This document shows, one piece after another, positions 54,093-63,328 of a stretch of 64,000 nucleotides of DNA (its first letter is position 1; each line of letters opens with the position of its first letter). Source of the stretch: an uncultured Lachnospiraceae bacterium (lineage in GTDB: Bacteria > Bacillota > Clostridia > Lachnospirales > Lachnospiraceae). The notes beneath the pieces were generated by a model. That model was given only the letters and a program-made list of their open reading frames with translations, made no database searches and was not told where the DNA came from. The stretch lies in NCBI GenBank assembly GCA_910586705.1, contig CAJUJK010000001.1, forward strand, positions 118,686 to 182,685, given 5' to 3'. The position numbers were made by a program, and so were the translations under genes.

Positions 54093-55028
54093 ATGCTAAT
54101 ATCAATATGCATACCATGCTACAAATCCTCTAAGATTCTTCCGGTTGTGGTTGAAGGGATTAAGCATGAGTTTGAAAAGCGGGAAGAGGATTATCAGATC
54201 GTGCTTGTCAATGACGGCTCCCCGGACGGCACGTTCGGCGTTATTTTAGAAATGTGCCAAAAAGACAGCAGAATAACGGGTGTAAACCTATCCAAGAATT
54301 ATGGGCAGCCATCAGCAAAACTTGCTGCACTGAAGCAGGCAAAGGGGGATGTTATCGTATTCATGGACGATGATGGGCAGCATCCGGCAGAAGGTATCTT
54401 CAAGCTCGTGGACAAGCTGAAGGAAGGATACGATGTAGTATATGCGGATTTTAAGAACAAACAGCATAGCGCCTTTAAGCGGTTTACAAGTAATCTTCAT
54501 AACTCAATAGCGGAATTTATGGGAAATAAGCCAAAGGGTGTAAAGAGATCTTCTTTTACGGCGTGGACGAGGACGGTTGTGGATGCGATGCTGACTTATA
54601 AAAGCCCGTTTATATCCATTGGCTCTTTTCTGATGACTGTAACGAGCAGGTATGCAAATGTGGAAGTGGAGCACCAGAAAAGATTGGAAGGCTCATCGGG
54701 ATATACGCTGAAAAAACTGGTTAGGATGTGGATGAATATTTTTATAAGTTTTTCCATGATGCCTTTACGTGTAGCTACCTATCTGGGGTTTCTGTTTTCG
54801 GGATGCAGCTTTCTGGGGATTATCTATCTTTTTGCCCGCAGGTTCATACACCCGATTAGGGTATCGGGATATACAAGTACCATGCTTGTGATACTTTTTG
54901 TGGGAGGAGTGCTGATGGTAATCCTCGGGATCATGGGGGAGTACCTCGGCAGAATATATATGACGGTGAGCGGTATGCCACAATACTATGTTCGAGAGGT
55001 AATCAATGGAACGGACGATAACGAATGA
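54093..55028 (+). CDS. GtrB-like GT2 polyprenyl-phosphate glycosyltransferase
   Basis: A 311-residue GT-A protein with two C-terminal membrane helices. ISICIPCYKSSKILPVVVEG, LVNDGSPDGTF and FMDDDGQHPAEGI closely parallel the enzyme at 48204. The two probably load sugars onto the same lipid carrier. Starts 10 bp after the flippase gene and overlaps by 23 nt the PrpD-family gene. Confidence 0.85.
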   Translation: MLISICIPCYKSSKILPVVVEGIKHEFEKREEDYQIVLVNDGSPDGTFGVILEMCQKDSRITGVNLSKNYGQPSAKLAALKQAKGDVIVFMDDDGQHPAEGIFKLVDKLKEGYDVVYADFKNKQHSAFKRFTSNLHNSIAEFMGNKPKGVKRSSFTAWTRTVVDAMLTYKSPFISIGSFLMTVTSRYANVEVEHQKRLEGSSGYTLKKLVRMWMNIFISFSMMPLRVATYLGFLFSGCSFLGIIYLFARRFIHPIRVSGYTSTMLVILFVGGVLMVILGIMGEYLGRIYMTVSGMPQYYVREVINGTDDNE

Positions 55029-56352
55029 GTTTATAGATGTCATGTGGGATTTTTCTCATAAAGAGATTCCGCGGGAAATAATAGATGAATGCAAGGTAAG
55101 TCTTTTGGACTATATTGCCTGTGCTAATTTGGGAGCAAAGCTGCTGTATAAGGAAAACAGGGAATGGCTCAATTCATTTGGCAGGAATAGTGGATGGTCA
55201 TCCGTGATTGGCATGAAAGAAAAGGTTAATGCAGGCTGTGCAGCCATGTTAAATGGGGTCAATGCCCATTATATCGAGCTGGATGACGGTCATCGTTACG
55301 CAATGCTTCATCCCGGAGTGCCCGTGATAAGCGCCCTGCTTGCCGCAGCGCAGGACAAAGGACTTGATGGCAAGAGTCTGGTGCGGGGAATTGCGGCTGG
55401 ATATGAGGCCACAATCCGATTGGCAAAGGCAGTCCAGCCGGAGCATAAGCTGAGAGGCTACCACGCAACAGGAACATGCGGGACAATAGGAGCTGCAATC
55501 GGTGTTATTTCTGCTCTTGGCTTTCCCAAGGAGTTGTGGAACACTGTGATTGGAGCTGCAGCGACGTCAGCTGCGGGATTGCTGCAGGTGATAGACGACG
55601 GATCAGAATTAAAGCCTTTCAATGCCGGAAGGGCTGCGGCATCGGCGGTAGAGGCTGCGTATTTTGGAATGAGCGGGCTTAAGGGACCGACGGATGTGCT
55701 GGGAGGAAAGAGAGGGTTCTTCACGGTAGCAGGCGGAAAACTTGACAGGGATGTGCTTTTGGAAAGAAATGACGCATATGCGATAAAGGGTATTTACAGA
55801 AAACCCTATGCCGCCTGCCGCCATAGTCATGCTGCAATAGAGGCAATGCTGAATATATGTGGTGTAAACGACGTAAAGTTTGGGGATATACAGAAGATTG
55901 AGGTGCTGACATACGGTCTTGCAGTAAAGGGGCATGAGCATACGGAGATTATAGGAGCAGGTTCCGCAAAGATGAGCATCCCCTATGCGGTCTGTGCAGC
56001 TGCGAAGTATGGAAAGGTTAATTTTCAGGAGTATGAGAGCAGCTGTCTGAATGACAGAGATATTCTCAACTTGATGAAATGTGTGTCGGTAAGAGAAGAC
56101 GAGGAGCTTTCGGGACTTGTCCCGAAGAAGCGGGCAGCGATTGTAAAAGTTATCACGGCTGGCGGTGAGTATAAAAGCAGGGTTGATTATCCGCTTGGTG
56201 AACCGGAAAATCCAATGAGTAAACCGATGATGGAAGAAAAATACCGGTCAATGATGGATGCGGCGGACAAAACAAAGGCTGAAACAGAAGATATTTTGGA
56301 TGATGTTTATCATTTGGAATCAAGGCTTGGCAATTTATTAGAAAGCATTTAA
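55006..56352 (+). CDS. MmgE/PrpD family dehydratase or decarboxylase
   Basis: A 448-residue protein. LHPGVPVISALLAAAQ, YHATGTCGTIGAAIGVI and KPYAACRHSHAAIEAM match the three main blocks of MmgE/PrpD proteins (2-methylcitrate dehydratase, cis-aconitate decarboxylase). These act on small tricarboxylic acids. There is no PrpB/PrpC gene nearby, so the methylcitrate cycle is unlikely. It opens the metabolic cassette, overlapping the GT2 gene by 23 nt. Substrate unknown. Confidence 0.8.
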   Translation: MERTITNEFIDVMWDFSHKEIPREIIDECKVSLLDYIACANLGAKLLYKENREWLNSFGRNSGWSSVIGMKEKVNAGCAAMLNGVNAHYIELDDGHRYAMLHPGVPVISALLAAAQDKGLDGKSLVRGIAAGYEATIRLAKAVQPEHKLRGYHATGTCGTIGAAIGVISALGFPKELWNTVIGAAATSAAGLLQVIDDGSELKPFNAGRAAASAVEAAYFGMSGLKGPTDVLGGKRGFFTVAGGKLDRDVLLERNDAYAIKGIYRKPYAACRHSHAAIEAMLNICGVNDVKFGDIQKIEVLTYGLAVKGHEHTEIIGAGSAKMSIPYAVCAAAKYGKVNFQEYESSCLNDRDILNLMKCVSVREDEELSGLVPKKRAAIVKVITAGGEYKSRVDYPLGEPENPMSKPMMEEKYRSMMDAADKTKAETEDILDDVYHLESRLGNLLESI

Positions 56353-56364
56353 GGATGGTGCAGG

Positions 56365-57258
56365 ATGGAAAAGACAAGAGAGTTTCTGAAATCTATCGGG
56401 ATGCCGGGTGGCGATGCATATGATTTGAAGCGATCGGAAAGACGATTTAATGACGGAGGCCAGTATCGGTTTGAGGTGCCGGGCATACAGGGTCCGGGCG
56501 TAATGAAAGCGCTGCTTGAAACCCTTGACAGCTACGGGACGCCCATACATCGTGTAACGCAGACAAAGGGTATATGGACTTTGCTGGATAATGAAATCGA
56601 AGAAATGGTGAATCTGTCCAGAGCGTATCATGTGCAGCTGATTCTTGCCATAGGGCCAAGGGCAACCACGGATACGAGTGCATCCGTACACACTCCGGAA
56701 GGACAGAGGATGGGCTACCGCCTGCGTGGGCAGGAACAGATTGTGCGTGCGGTAGAGGATGTCAAGAGGGCAGCAGGACTTGGATGCCGTGGATTTATGG
56801 TATATGACGAGGGCTGCCTCTGGCTGCTGAATGAAATGCGCAAAGCCGGCGAACTGCCTGAGGACTGTCATTTCAAAGTGTCGGCTCACACGGGACATGG
56901 GAATCCATGTTCGGCACATTTGCTTGAATCCATCGGTGCAAATTCTTTTAATCCCGTGAGGGACATACAGATACAGATGCTTGGGGCGATACGCCAGGCG
57001 ATCAGTATACCGATAGACATACATACGGAGAACCCCGATTCATCGGGAGGGTTTATCCGTCATTATGAGGTGCCGGATATGATAAAGGTAGCTGCTCCGA
57101 TCTATCTGAAAACGGGTGGCTCTGTGGCAAAAACACATAGCTGGGACACATCTGTGGATGATGCGAAGAAGAGGGCGAAACAGATTGTTCTGGTTAAGAG
57201 GGTTATAGATCAATATTATCCGGATGCAGTGATGTCGCCGACAGAATGGAAGAGTTGA
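56365..57258 (+). CDS. Conserved TIM-barrel-like protein, unknown function
   Basis: A 297-residue protein with the alternating strand-helix rhythm of a TIM barrel. Recognisable features include QLILAIGPRATTD, GFMVYDEGCLWLLNEM, HFKVSAHTGHGNPC and IPIDIHTENPDSSGG, where acidic and histidine residues cluster at strand ends as in metal-dependent lyases. There is a loose likeness to U32-type barrels. No family is firmly recognised. It lies 12 bp after the PrpD gene and 10 bp before the ATP-grasp gene. Confidence 0.5.
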   Translation: MEKTREFLKSIGMPGGDAYDLKRSERRFNDGGQYRFEVPGIQGPGVMKALLETLDSYGTPIHRVTQTKGIWTLLDNEIEEMVNLSRAYHVQLILAIGPRATTDTSASVHTPEGQRMGYRLRGQEQIVRAVEDVKRAAGLGCRGFMVYDEGCLWLLNEMRKAGELPEDCHFKVSAHTGHGNPCSAHLLESIGANSFNPVRDIQIQMLGAIRQAISIPIDIHTENPDSSGGFIRHYEVPDMIKVAAPIYLKTGGSVAKTHSWDTSVDDAKKRAKQIVLVKRVIDQYYPDAVMSPTEWKS

Positions 57259-57268
57259 GGGAGAACTG

Positions 57269-58561
57269 ATGAAGTACACGGAAAATAACAATAATCATGT
57301 GGCGGTCATTTTAGGAGGAACAGTTCCACATGCGGAACTGATAAGACAGCTGAAAGACAGGGGGTACAGGACAGTACTGATAGATTATTTTGTCAATCCG
57401 CCTGCCGCGGCATTCGCGGATGTCCATTTGCGGGATTCTGCGATGGATTATGATGCCGTGCTTCGCATTGCAAAAGAATATCATGCGGATCTGATCCTGA
57501 GCTCCTGTCTGGATCAGCAGATCAATGTTGCGATGCGGGCTGCAGAAGAACTTGGCATAGCGCATCCTTTTTCATCGGAGACGGCGCGCAAGGTGACGGA
57601 CAAAAAAATGATGAAAAAAATCATGATGGATAATGATATCCCTACGGCAAGATACCGTCTGGTTGACGATCAAGTGGATATAGCATCTATCAATCTTAAT
57701 TTTCCGCTTATAGTGAAGCCTGCTGACAGCTGCGGTTCTGCCGGAATCTATCGCATTGATACAGACGATAAAGAGAAGTTTGACGCGGCAGTTCAAAAGG
57801 CAGCCCGGTTCAGCCCGACAAACAATGTATTGGTTGAGGAATATATTACAGGGACGGAAATGAGTGTTCACGGCTATGTTGAAGCGGGGGAAGCAAGAAT
57901 TCTTTTCGGCACGTGTAAGATTTCGACGTTGGCCGGAGGGATAACGATGCAGCTTTCCAACCTATATATCCCCAGGCTGAAAGACAGTCTTCAGACCAAG
58001 CTGGAAACGATTGCCAACAAGATTGTGAAAGCCTTTGCCCTGCCTGCGTATACACCGTTGTTCATGCAATGTATCGTAAAGGGTGATGACATATATGTAA
58101 TTGAGTTTTCGCCCAGAGTAGCAGGCGGCACAAGTTCGGAAGTGGCGAGAATATATACGGGTTTCGATTTGATCGGCTATTCCATTGATTCATACCTTGG
58201 GAAACAGACCACATATCAAGGTCGCAAATTAAGTAAGTATGTGTGTTGCTTTCCGATTTACGCCAGAGACGGCATTTTCGATCATATCACGGGTGCCGAA
58301 GAACTTCGCAGGGATGGAACAGTACATCACGAGATCCTCTTAAAAAGCAAAGGGGATCATATTGAATGGAGCAAACCGAGCAGTGCAAATGTGATGAAAT
58401 ACCTCATTGATGGAGACAGCGTTGATGAATGCTTTGATAAGTTGAAAAAAGCTGACGCGGCAACGGACATTATAGACAAAGATGGCAAATCCATGAGGGG
58501 AGGGGCATCACCACGATTGACGCACGAACATTTTTTGGAACGCTTGAGCGAATTGATATGA
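57269..58561 (+). CDS. ATP-grasp ligase
   Basis: A 430-residue protein. The N-terminal Rossmann-like domain (VAVILGGTVPHAELIRQL) is followed by the ATP-grasp fold with FPLIVKPADSCGSAGI (lysine and glycine-rich loop), VLVEEYITGTEMSVHGYV and YVIEFSPRVAGGTSSEVA (metal-binding Glu). It looks most like the CarB/biotin carboxylase-like branch that joins a carboxylate, via an acyl phosphate, to an amine or other nucleophile. In this cassette it may attach an acid made by its neighbours to an amino sugar or amino acid. Confidence 0.85.
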   Translation: MKYTENNNNHVAVILGGTVPHAELIRQLKDRGYRTVLIDYFVNPPAAAFADVHLRDSAMDYDAVLRIAKEYHADLILSSCLDQQINVAMRAAEELGIAHPFSSETARKVTDKKMMKKIMMDNDIPTARYRLVDDQVDIASINLNFPLIVKPADSCGSAGIYRIDTDDKEKFDAAVQKAARFSPTNNVLVEEYITGTEMSVHGYVEAGEARILFGTCKISTLAGGITMQLSNLYIPRLKDSLQTKLETIANKIVKAFALPAYTPLFMQCIVKGDDIYVIEFSPRVAGGTSSEVARIYTGFDLIGYSIDSYLGKQTTYQGRKLSKYVCCFPIYARDGIFDHITGAEELRRDGTVHHEILLKSKGDHIEWSKPSSANVMKYLIDGDSVDECFDKLKKADAATDIIDKDGKSMRGGASPRLTHEHFLERLSELI

Positions 58562-58572
58562 GGTGACGAGTA

Positions 58573-59712
58573 ATGAAACATCATTATAACCAGCCGGATT
58601 CAAAATTCATGACAAAGCCTGTACATTTCGATAAATATACAGACTTAAAAATGCTCCGTTACTGTCTCGGAGCTACCATGTATATGCCCGGGACAAAGGA
58701 TTTTTACGAAGCAATCGTAACAAAGAAATATCCGGGACTGACATCTTTTGTACTCTGTTTTGAGGATGCCTGCAGGGAAGAGGATGTGCCTGCGGCGGAA
58801 AATAATGTGATAAGGCTTCTTGACGCCTTAAATGAAGACATAAAAAGCGGAATGCTTCATCAGGAGGATATTCCTCTGTTTATTATTCGTGTAAGGAGTC
58901 TGGAAGAATTTCGGGGGTTTGCTGAGAGACTCACACTTGACAGGATAAAACTGATTACAGCATTTAATTTTCCGAAATTCAACAAAGAAAATGGCGATGC
59001 CTATTTCTCATACCTAAGAGAGCTGAATGATAAATACGGAGAAATTATTTATGGTATGCCAATTCTTGAAAGCAGGGAAATGGCGTATATAGAGACGCGG
59101 CTGCCGGAACTGATGGGGGTCAAGGAAATATTGGACAAGTACCGGTCTCTTGTACTCAATGTTCGTGTAGGCGGAACAGACTGGTCGTCGGTATTTGGGG
59201 TAAGGCGGGGTATAAACTATACCATATACGACATTCTTCCGGTGGCAGACTGTCTGAAGGATGTGCTGAATGTATTTGCGAGAAATAATGATTACAGTGT
59301 GTCGGGACCTGTGTGGGAATATTTCAGGGCTGAGCGGAGCATGAAGTTTTCGGAGCTGCCTGAGAGCGTAAATGCTTCCATATTCCGCCGGGAAAGGATG
59401 ATTAACGATGCGGTTGATGGTTTGCTGAGAGAACTGCTTTTGGATAAGGCAAATGGCTTTATCGGAAAGACGATCATTCATCCTACGCATATCCCCTATG
59501 TAAACGGGATGCTTGCGGTAACACAGGAGGTGTACCGTGATGCATGCCAGATACTGGAGACGGATGGAGGCGTGATGAAGAGTGATAATGCAAATAAAAT
59601 GAACGAGGTGGGGCCGCATAGGAATTGGGCTGAGAAGCTGTATATGAGGGCACAGGTCTATGGCGTCATAAAGGATGAGTCCTGCTATAAAAACTTATTT
59701 ACTTTGGAGTAA
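58573..59712 (+). CDS. HpcH/HpaI (CitE-like) C-C bond lyase
   Basis: A 379-residue TIM-barrel protein. YCLGATMYMPGTKDF, VLCFEDACREEDVPAAE (the metal-binding Glu-Asp segment), IYGMPILESREMAYIE, and LNVRVGGTDWSS match the C-C_Bond_Lyase branch related to citrate lyase beta and malyl-CoA lyase. Members cleave or form beta-hydroxy acids or their thioesters. It comes between the ATP-grasp and dehydrogenase genes with gaps of 11 and 6 bp, so it is likely co-translated. Confidence 0.8.
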   Translation: MKHHYNQPDSKFMTKPVHFDKYTDLKMLRYCLGATMYMPGTKDFYEAIVTKKYPGLTSFVLCFEDACREEDVPAAENNVIRLLDALNEDIKSGMLHQEDIPLFIIRVRSLEEFRGFAERLTLDRIKLITAFNFPKFNKENGDAYFSYLRELNDKYGEIIYGMPILESREMAYIETRLPELMGVKEILDKYRSLVLNVRVGGTDWSSVFGVRRGINYTIYDILPVADCLKDVLNVFARNNDYSVSGPVWEYFRAERSMKFSELPESVNASIFRRERMINDAVDGLLRELLLDKANGFIGKTIIHPTHIPYVNGMLAVTQEVYRDACQILETDGGVMKSDNANKMNEVGPHRNWAEKLYMRAQVYGVIKDESCYKNLFTLE

Positions 59713-59718
59713 TTGTGG

Positions 59719-60690
59719 ATGAAAACGATTTTGTTGTCAAACCATTACGAGGGAAAGCCAGTACAGATTTTGGAGGATGCTGTTGGAGGAGACTTTATCT
59801 TAAAGGTACTTAAGAGTGTCAGTCAGACGGAGTTATTGGAATCCATTTGTGAAGCGGATTATCTGATAAGCAGCGGCAGGCTGAAAATTGACAGCACTGT
59901 AATAGATCGGGCAGATAATTTATGTATGATACAAAGGACAGGCGTTGGTGTGGATCACATTGATTTGCAATGTCTGAAGGATGCTGGAATACCTTTGTAT
60001 GTCAATGCGGGTGTGAATGCAAACAGTGTGGCTGAATATACGATCATGCTGATGCTCTCGGTATTAAAGAGAAGTTATGCGGTAAACTGTCAGATGAGGA
60101 ATGGTATATGGAAAAAGCAGGAGACGGCTTTGAACACACATGAGCTGAAGGGTAGGATAATAGGCATTGTTGGCATGGGAAATATTGGCAGACGGGTGGC
60201 ACAGATGCTGTCGGTATTCGGGGTGAAAATAATTTACGCCAGCAGAAGAAGGTTATCTCAGGAAGAGGAAAAAGCTCTGAACGCTTCTCATGTTGAATTA
60301 GAAGAATTGCTGGAGCAGGCAGATATTGTAACTTTGCACTGTCCATATAATGCGGCTGACGGATATTTGATAGCAGAAAAAGAAATTGCAAGGATGAAAG
60401 ATGGTGCAATCTTAATAAATACTGCAAGGGGCAAACTTGTTAAGCAAAATGTTGTAGCACACGCACTCGCAACAGGTAAGCTGGCAGGTGTCGGGATAGA
60501 TGTGTTTGAAGAAGAACCGCTGCAAGGCATTAGTGAGTATGCGGCCTTCGAGAGTGCGGTTCTTTCGCCGCACATTGCAGGACTTCCTTTTGAAACCTTT
60601 GTAAACATGATGAAAATGGCGGTGGATAATATCAGGGCATTCGACAGGGGAGATAAGGAGAGCATAGCGTCATCGCTTTATATGATTTAG
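59719..60690 (+). CDS. D-isomer-specific 2-hydroxyacid dehydrogenase
   Basis: A 323-residue protein. GIVGMGNIGRRVAQML is the NAD-binding loop, INTARGKLV and the catalytic His in SPHIAGLPFETF match PGDH-type dehydrogenases. RTGVGVDHIDL and AGVNANSVAEYTIML are the family's signature blocks. It would interconvert a 2-oxo and a D-2-hydroxy acid. ATG 59719 is preferred over the upstream TTG, with GGAG at 59706-59709. The acid is probably an intermediate of the cassette. Confidence 0.85.
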   Translation: MKTILLSNHYEGKPVQILEDAVGGDFILKVLKSVSQTELLESICEADYLISSGRLKIDSTVIDRADNLCMIQRTGVGVDHIDLQCLKDAGIPLYVNAGVNANSVAEYTIMLMLSVLKRSYAVNCQMRNGIWKKQETALNTHELKGRIIGIVGMGNIGRRVAQMLSVFGVKIIYASRRRLSQEEEKALNASHVELEELLEQADIVTLHCPYNAADGYLIAEKEIARMKDGAILINTARGKLVKQNVVAHALATGKLAGVGIDVFEEEPLQGISEYAAFESAVLSPHIAGLPFETFVNMMKMAVDNIRAFDRGDKESIASSLYMI

Positions 60691-60709
60691 TGATTGAAAG
60701 GATAGATTG

Positions 60710-61753
60710 ATGAAGAACAGGCAGATGCAGTTTTGGAGGATTGTGTTTACCTATGTAATAACCTACTATCATTTGAATAATGCTTACGGGAAGACCACTT
60801 CGTGGTATATAGGAGTGGAGTTTTTCTTTATTGTATCCGGGTTTCTGCTTGCAAATAAGCTCCTGACATTGAAAGAGAACGGGAAACTGGAAGAGTTTAC
60901 GGCATGGAGGTATACATGGACAAAGTACAGAAAATTCTTTCCGCATTGTCTGTTTTCGTTTCTTGTGGCTTTTGCAATAAAGGGAGTGTACCGTGGATTT
61001 GGTTTTAGAGATTGGGGCAGGGAATTTCTATTCCATATACCAGAGATTTTTCTTGTGCAAATGAGCGGGTTGAATTATGGACCTGATTATCCAATGAACA
61101 GCCCAACATGGTATCTGTCGGTAATGCTTATAGTGGGATATTTTATCTGGCTGTTTATGCGAAATGGGGCGGAAAGATACATAGAGGTAGTATGCCCGCT
61201 ATCCATATTTCTGATTTACCCGTATCTATATCGGACATACGGTTTTATTGGAGAGCATTGGGAAGTAAACAACTTCATCCTCAACAGTGCCATATTAAGA
61301 GGAATAGCAGATATGAACCTCGGTGTTCTTGCCTGCGTATTTGTAAGGAAATTTAAGCTGGTGGGTAAAATCCGTATGGAGCTGATATCTGATACATGTT
61401 TGCTGTTTGGTGGGATACTTATGCCATACCTGTATTATAAAAGTTATTATGATTATTTGTTTACGATTCTTATATTCATTGGTGTTGCGGCAGGATTTTC
61501 CGGCAAGGAGATCAAAGTAAAAAGATTTGGAGGCAGCCTTATTGATAAGTGGGCGATGATTACCCCGGCAATTTATTTAAATCACAAGGTATTCAGGTCA
61601 TTATTTGTAATGCAATGGCCGGAATGTAATATATGGGTCTATATTGTATGGTTTGTGTTTATAACGGTATATTCCATCTTCACATATTGGCTTGTAGGTA
61701 AAATTGTTGAAATCGTAAAGAAACACTTACCAGTGGGAATTGAGAAGGTTTAG
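60710..61753 (+). CDS. Acyltransferase-3-like membrane protein
   Basis: A 347-residue protein with about ten membrane helices. The N-terminal FTYVITYYHLNNA and the block GVEFFFIVSGFLLANKLL are typical of acyltransferase-3 proteins, which add acyl groups to surface sugars; the usual R-x10-H pair is not clear, though H near residue 22 is present. It might attach the acid made by the cassette, or a simple acetyl group, to the glycan at the membrane. GAAAGGA lies 9 nt upstream of the start. Confidence 0.75.
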   Translation: MKNRQMQFWRIVFTYVITYYHLNNAYGKTTSWYIGVEFFFIVSGFLLANKLLTLKENGKLEEFTAWRYTWTKYRKFFPHCLFSFLVAFAIKGVYRGFGFRDWGREFLFHIPEIFLVQMSGLNYGPDYPMNSPTWYLSVMLIVGYFIWLFMRNGAERYIEVVCPLSIFLIYPYLYRTYGFIGEHWEVNNFILNSAILRGIADMNLGVLACVFVRKFKLVGKIRMELISDTCLLFGGILMPYLYYKSYYDYLFTILIFIGVAAGFSGKEIKVKRFGGSLIDKWAMITPAIYLNHKVFRSLFVMQWPECNIWVYIVWFVFITVYSIFTYWLVGKIVEIVKKHLPVGIEKV

Positions 61754-61888
61754 CGACAGTGAATGTGACATTTCAATCCTGCGGAAGAAATGGAAGCAGT
61801 GATGGATGACGGGGCAGTTCTGATACTGGATGCAAAGAGGGAGTTATATCAGGAAAGCCGCAAATATCGGCGGGGCGAGAGGAAATAT

Positions 61889-62407
61889 ATGATACATTTG
61901 GAATTTCCCATAACGGCAGAGGAGACAGATAAACTTCATATTTTTGACCGGGTGCTTATATCGGGAAAAATATTTTGTGGGCGCGACGCGGTACTGCCGA
62001 AGCTGTGTGAAATGATAGAAGGCGGTGAAATACAGAAAGCACCGTTTTCTATGGAGGGGGGACTGATATTTCATACGGCAGTATCACGTGCTGGAGTGGG
62101 ACCGACATCCAGCAATAAATATGAGATTGAGAGTACAATGGAAACACTGTCAAAATACGGGATAAGAATGCATCTTGGAAAGGGAGAACTGAAGCCGGAA
62201 ACGGTGGAGGCATTAAGGCGTAATCATTCTGTATATGCGGTCATCCCTCCTGTTACGGCTTTATTGAATAGCAAGACAAAAAGCAGAAAATGTATAGCGT
62301 TCCCGGAATTGGGCATGGAGGCACTGTATGAACTTGATGTAGAGGATTATCCAGCAGTGATTGCAATCGCGCATGGAGAATCCATTTTTGGGAAGCATAA
62401 CGAATAG
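61889..62407 (+). CDS. Class I fumarase/tartrate dehydratase-type beta subunit
   Basis: A 172-residue swivelling domain of iron-sulfur hydro-lyases. HIFDRVLISGKIFCGRDAVL, LIFHTAVSRAGVGPTSSNKY, IRMHLGKGEL and DVEDYPAVIAIAHGES follow the family order. The substrate loop usually G-P-T-T-S-x-R-M reads GPTSSNKYEI, so the substrate may not be fumarate. GAGAGGAAA upstream supports ATG 61889. The frame remains open back to ATG 61790, with 33 further residues that do not fit the family and may be leftovers. The 135-bp gap after the acyltransferase gene holds nothing else. Confidence 0.8.
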   Translation: MIHLEFPITAEETDKLHIFDRVLISGKIFCGRDAVLPKLCEMIEGGEIQKAPFSMEGGLIFHTAVSRAGVGPTSSNKYEIESTMETLSKYGIRMHLGKGELKPETVEALRRNHSVYAVIPPVTALLNSKTKSRKCIAFPELGMEALYELDVEDYPAVIAIAHGESIFGKHNE

Positions 62408-62420
62408 CGGAGTTTTGAAT

Positions 62421-63284
62421 ATGACGACAGATGAACGAAAAACCATCGTTAACAGAATAAGGGAAACCGTGATTGATGCCGGCTCTACGTTTTCGGCGGA
62501 TAAATTTACATGCTATCGTGAGGCGGGAGCGGATGAAGATATGGAATTATCAAAATGGGCGATGGAAACGATTGTCGATAATGCCATGATTGCCCAAAGG
62601 GATAGATCCCCGCTTTGTGATGATACCGGAATACCGCATGTGATTATTGAGATTGGAAGAGACAGGAGTATTTCAGGAGAGTTCTTAGATGCTGTGTATG
62701 AGGGGATTATGGAAGGGTTAAGGAATCTTCCGGGGCGCCCTATGGCAATTAAGGGAAATGACACGGAGCGTATAAGTCAGTCCGGTGGTCTGGATGAGCG
62801 GTCGGAGGCGGTATGTCCGGCACCTTTGATGCTGGAGAAATCAAAGGAAGCTGACAGGCTTAAGGTGACAATTCTGATGCAGGGCGGCGGACCGGAAATT
62901 CGCGCAAAAACTTACAGAGTCTTTCATAAGCACAGTATGGATGCGGTTATTGATGAAATTGTTTCATGGGCAGAAGAAGCTGTTGGCCAGCTCGGATGTT
63001 CTCCCTGTACCCTTGCTGTGGGCATAGGCAGGTCGCATTATGAGGCAAGTTCGCTAATGCTGCAGGCGATGCAGGAGGGGGACTATGGTGTGCAGTCGGA
63101 ATATGAGAAAAGGATTACGGAAAGGGTAAATGAAACAGGTGTAGGCGCCTTGGGACTGGGCGGCAGGCATTCCGTAATTGCTACGTTTCTGAAGGTCGGT
63201 CCGCAGAGAGCGAGTGGGGTGAGGATTGTATGTATGCGTCCCTGTTGCTGTTTTGAACCGAGGAAAGCGAGTGCAGAGTTTTGA
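62421..63284 (+). CDS. Class I fumarase/tartrate dehydratase-type alpha subunit
   Basis: A 287-residue protein. PLCDDTGIPHV, LGCSPCTLAVGIGRSHYEAS and IVCMRPCCCF place three cysteines where class I hydro-lyases bind their [4Fe-4S] cluster. ALGLGGRHSVIATFLKVG replaces the standard G-L-G-G-K-T-T block, another departure from true fumarases. Subunit order is beta then alpha. GGAG at 62409-62412 supports the start. It is the last gene of the cassette, 45 bp before the scar. Confidence 0.85.
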   Translation: MTTDERKTIVNRIRETVIDAGSTFSADKFTCYREAGADEDMELSKWAMETIVDNAMIAQRDRSPLCDDTGIPHVIIEIGRDRSISGEFLDAVYEGIMEGLRNLPGRPMAIKGNDTERISQSGGLDERSEAVCPAPLMLEKSKEADRLKVTILMQGGGPEIRAKTYRVFHKHSMDAVIDEIVSWAEEAVGQLGCSPCTLAVGIGRSHYEASSLMLQAMQEGDYGVQSEYEKRITERVNETGVGALGLGGRHSVIATFLKVGPQRASGVRIVCMRPCCCFEPRKASAEF

Positions 63285-63328
63285 GTACAGCAGGATAAGG
63301 GACGGGTTTATGAGAAGGTGGCTGACAA

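Noticed and set aside
55006..56352. PrpD-family gene as part of the methylcitrate cycle
   Set aside because: No methylcitrate synthase or methylisocitrate lyase is present, and the neighbours are of other types.
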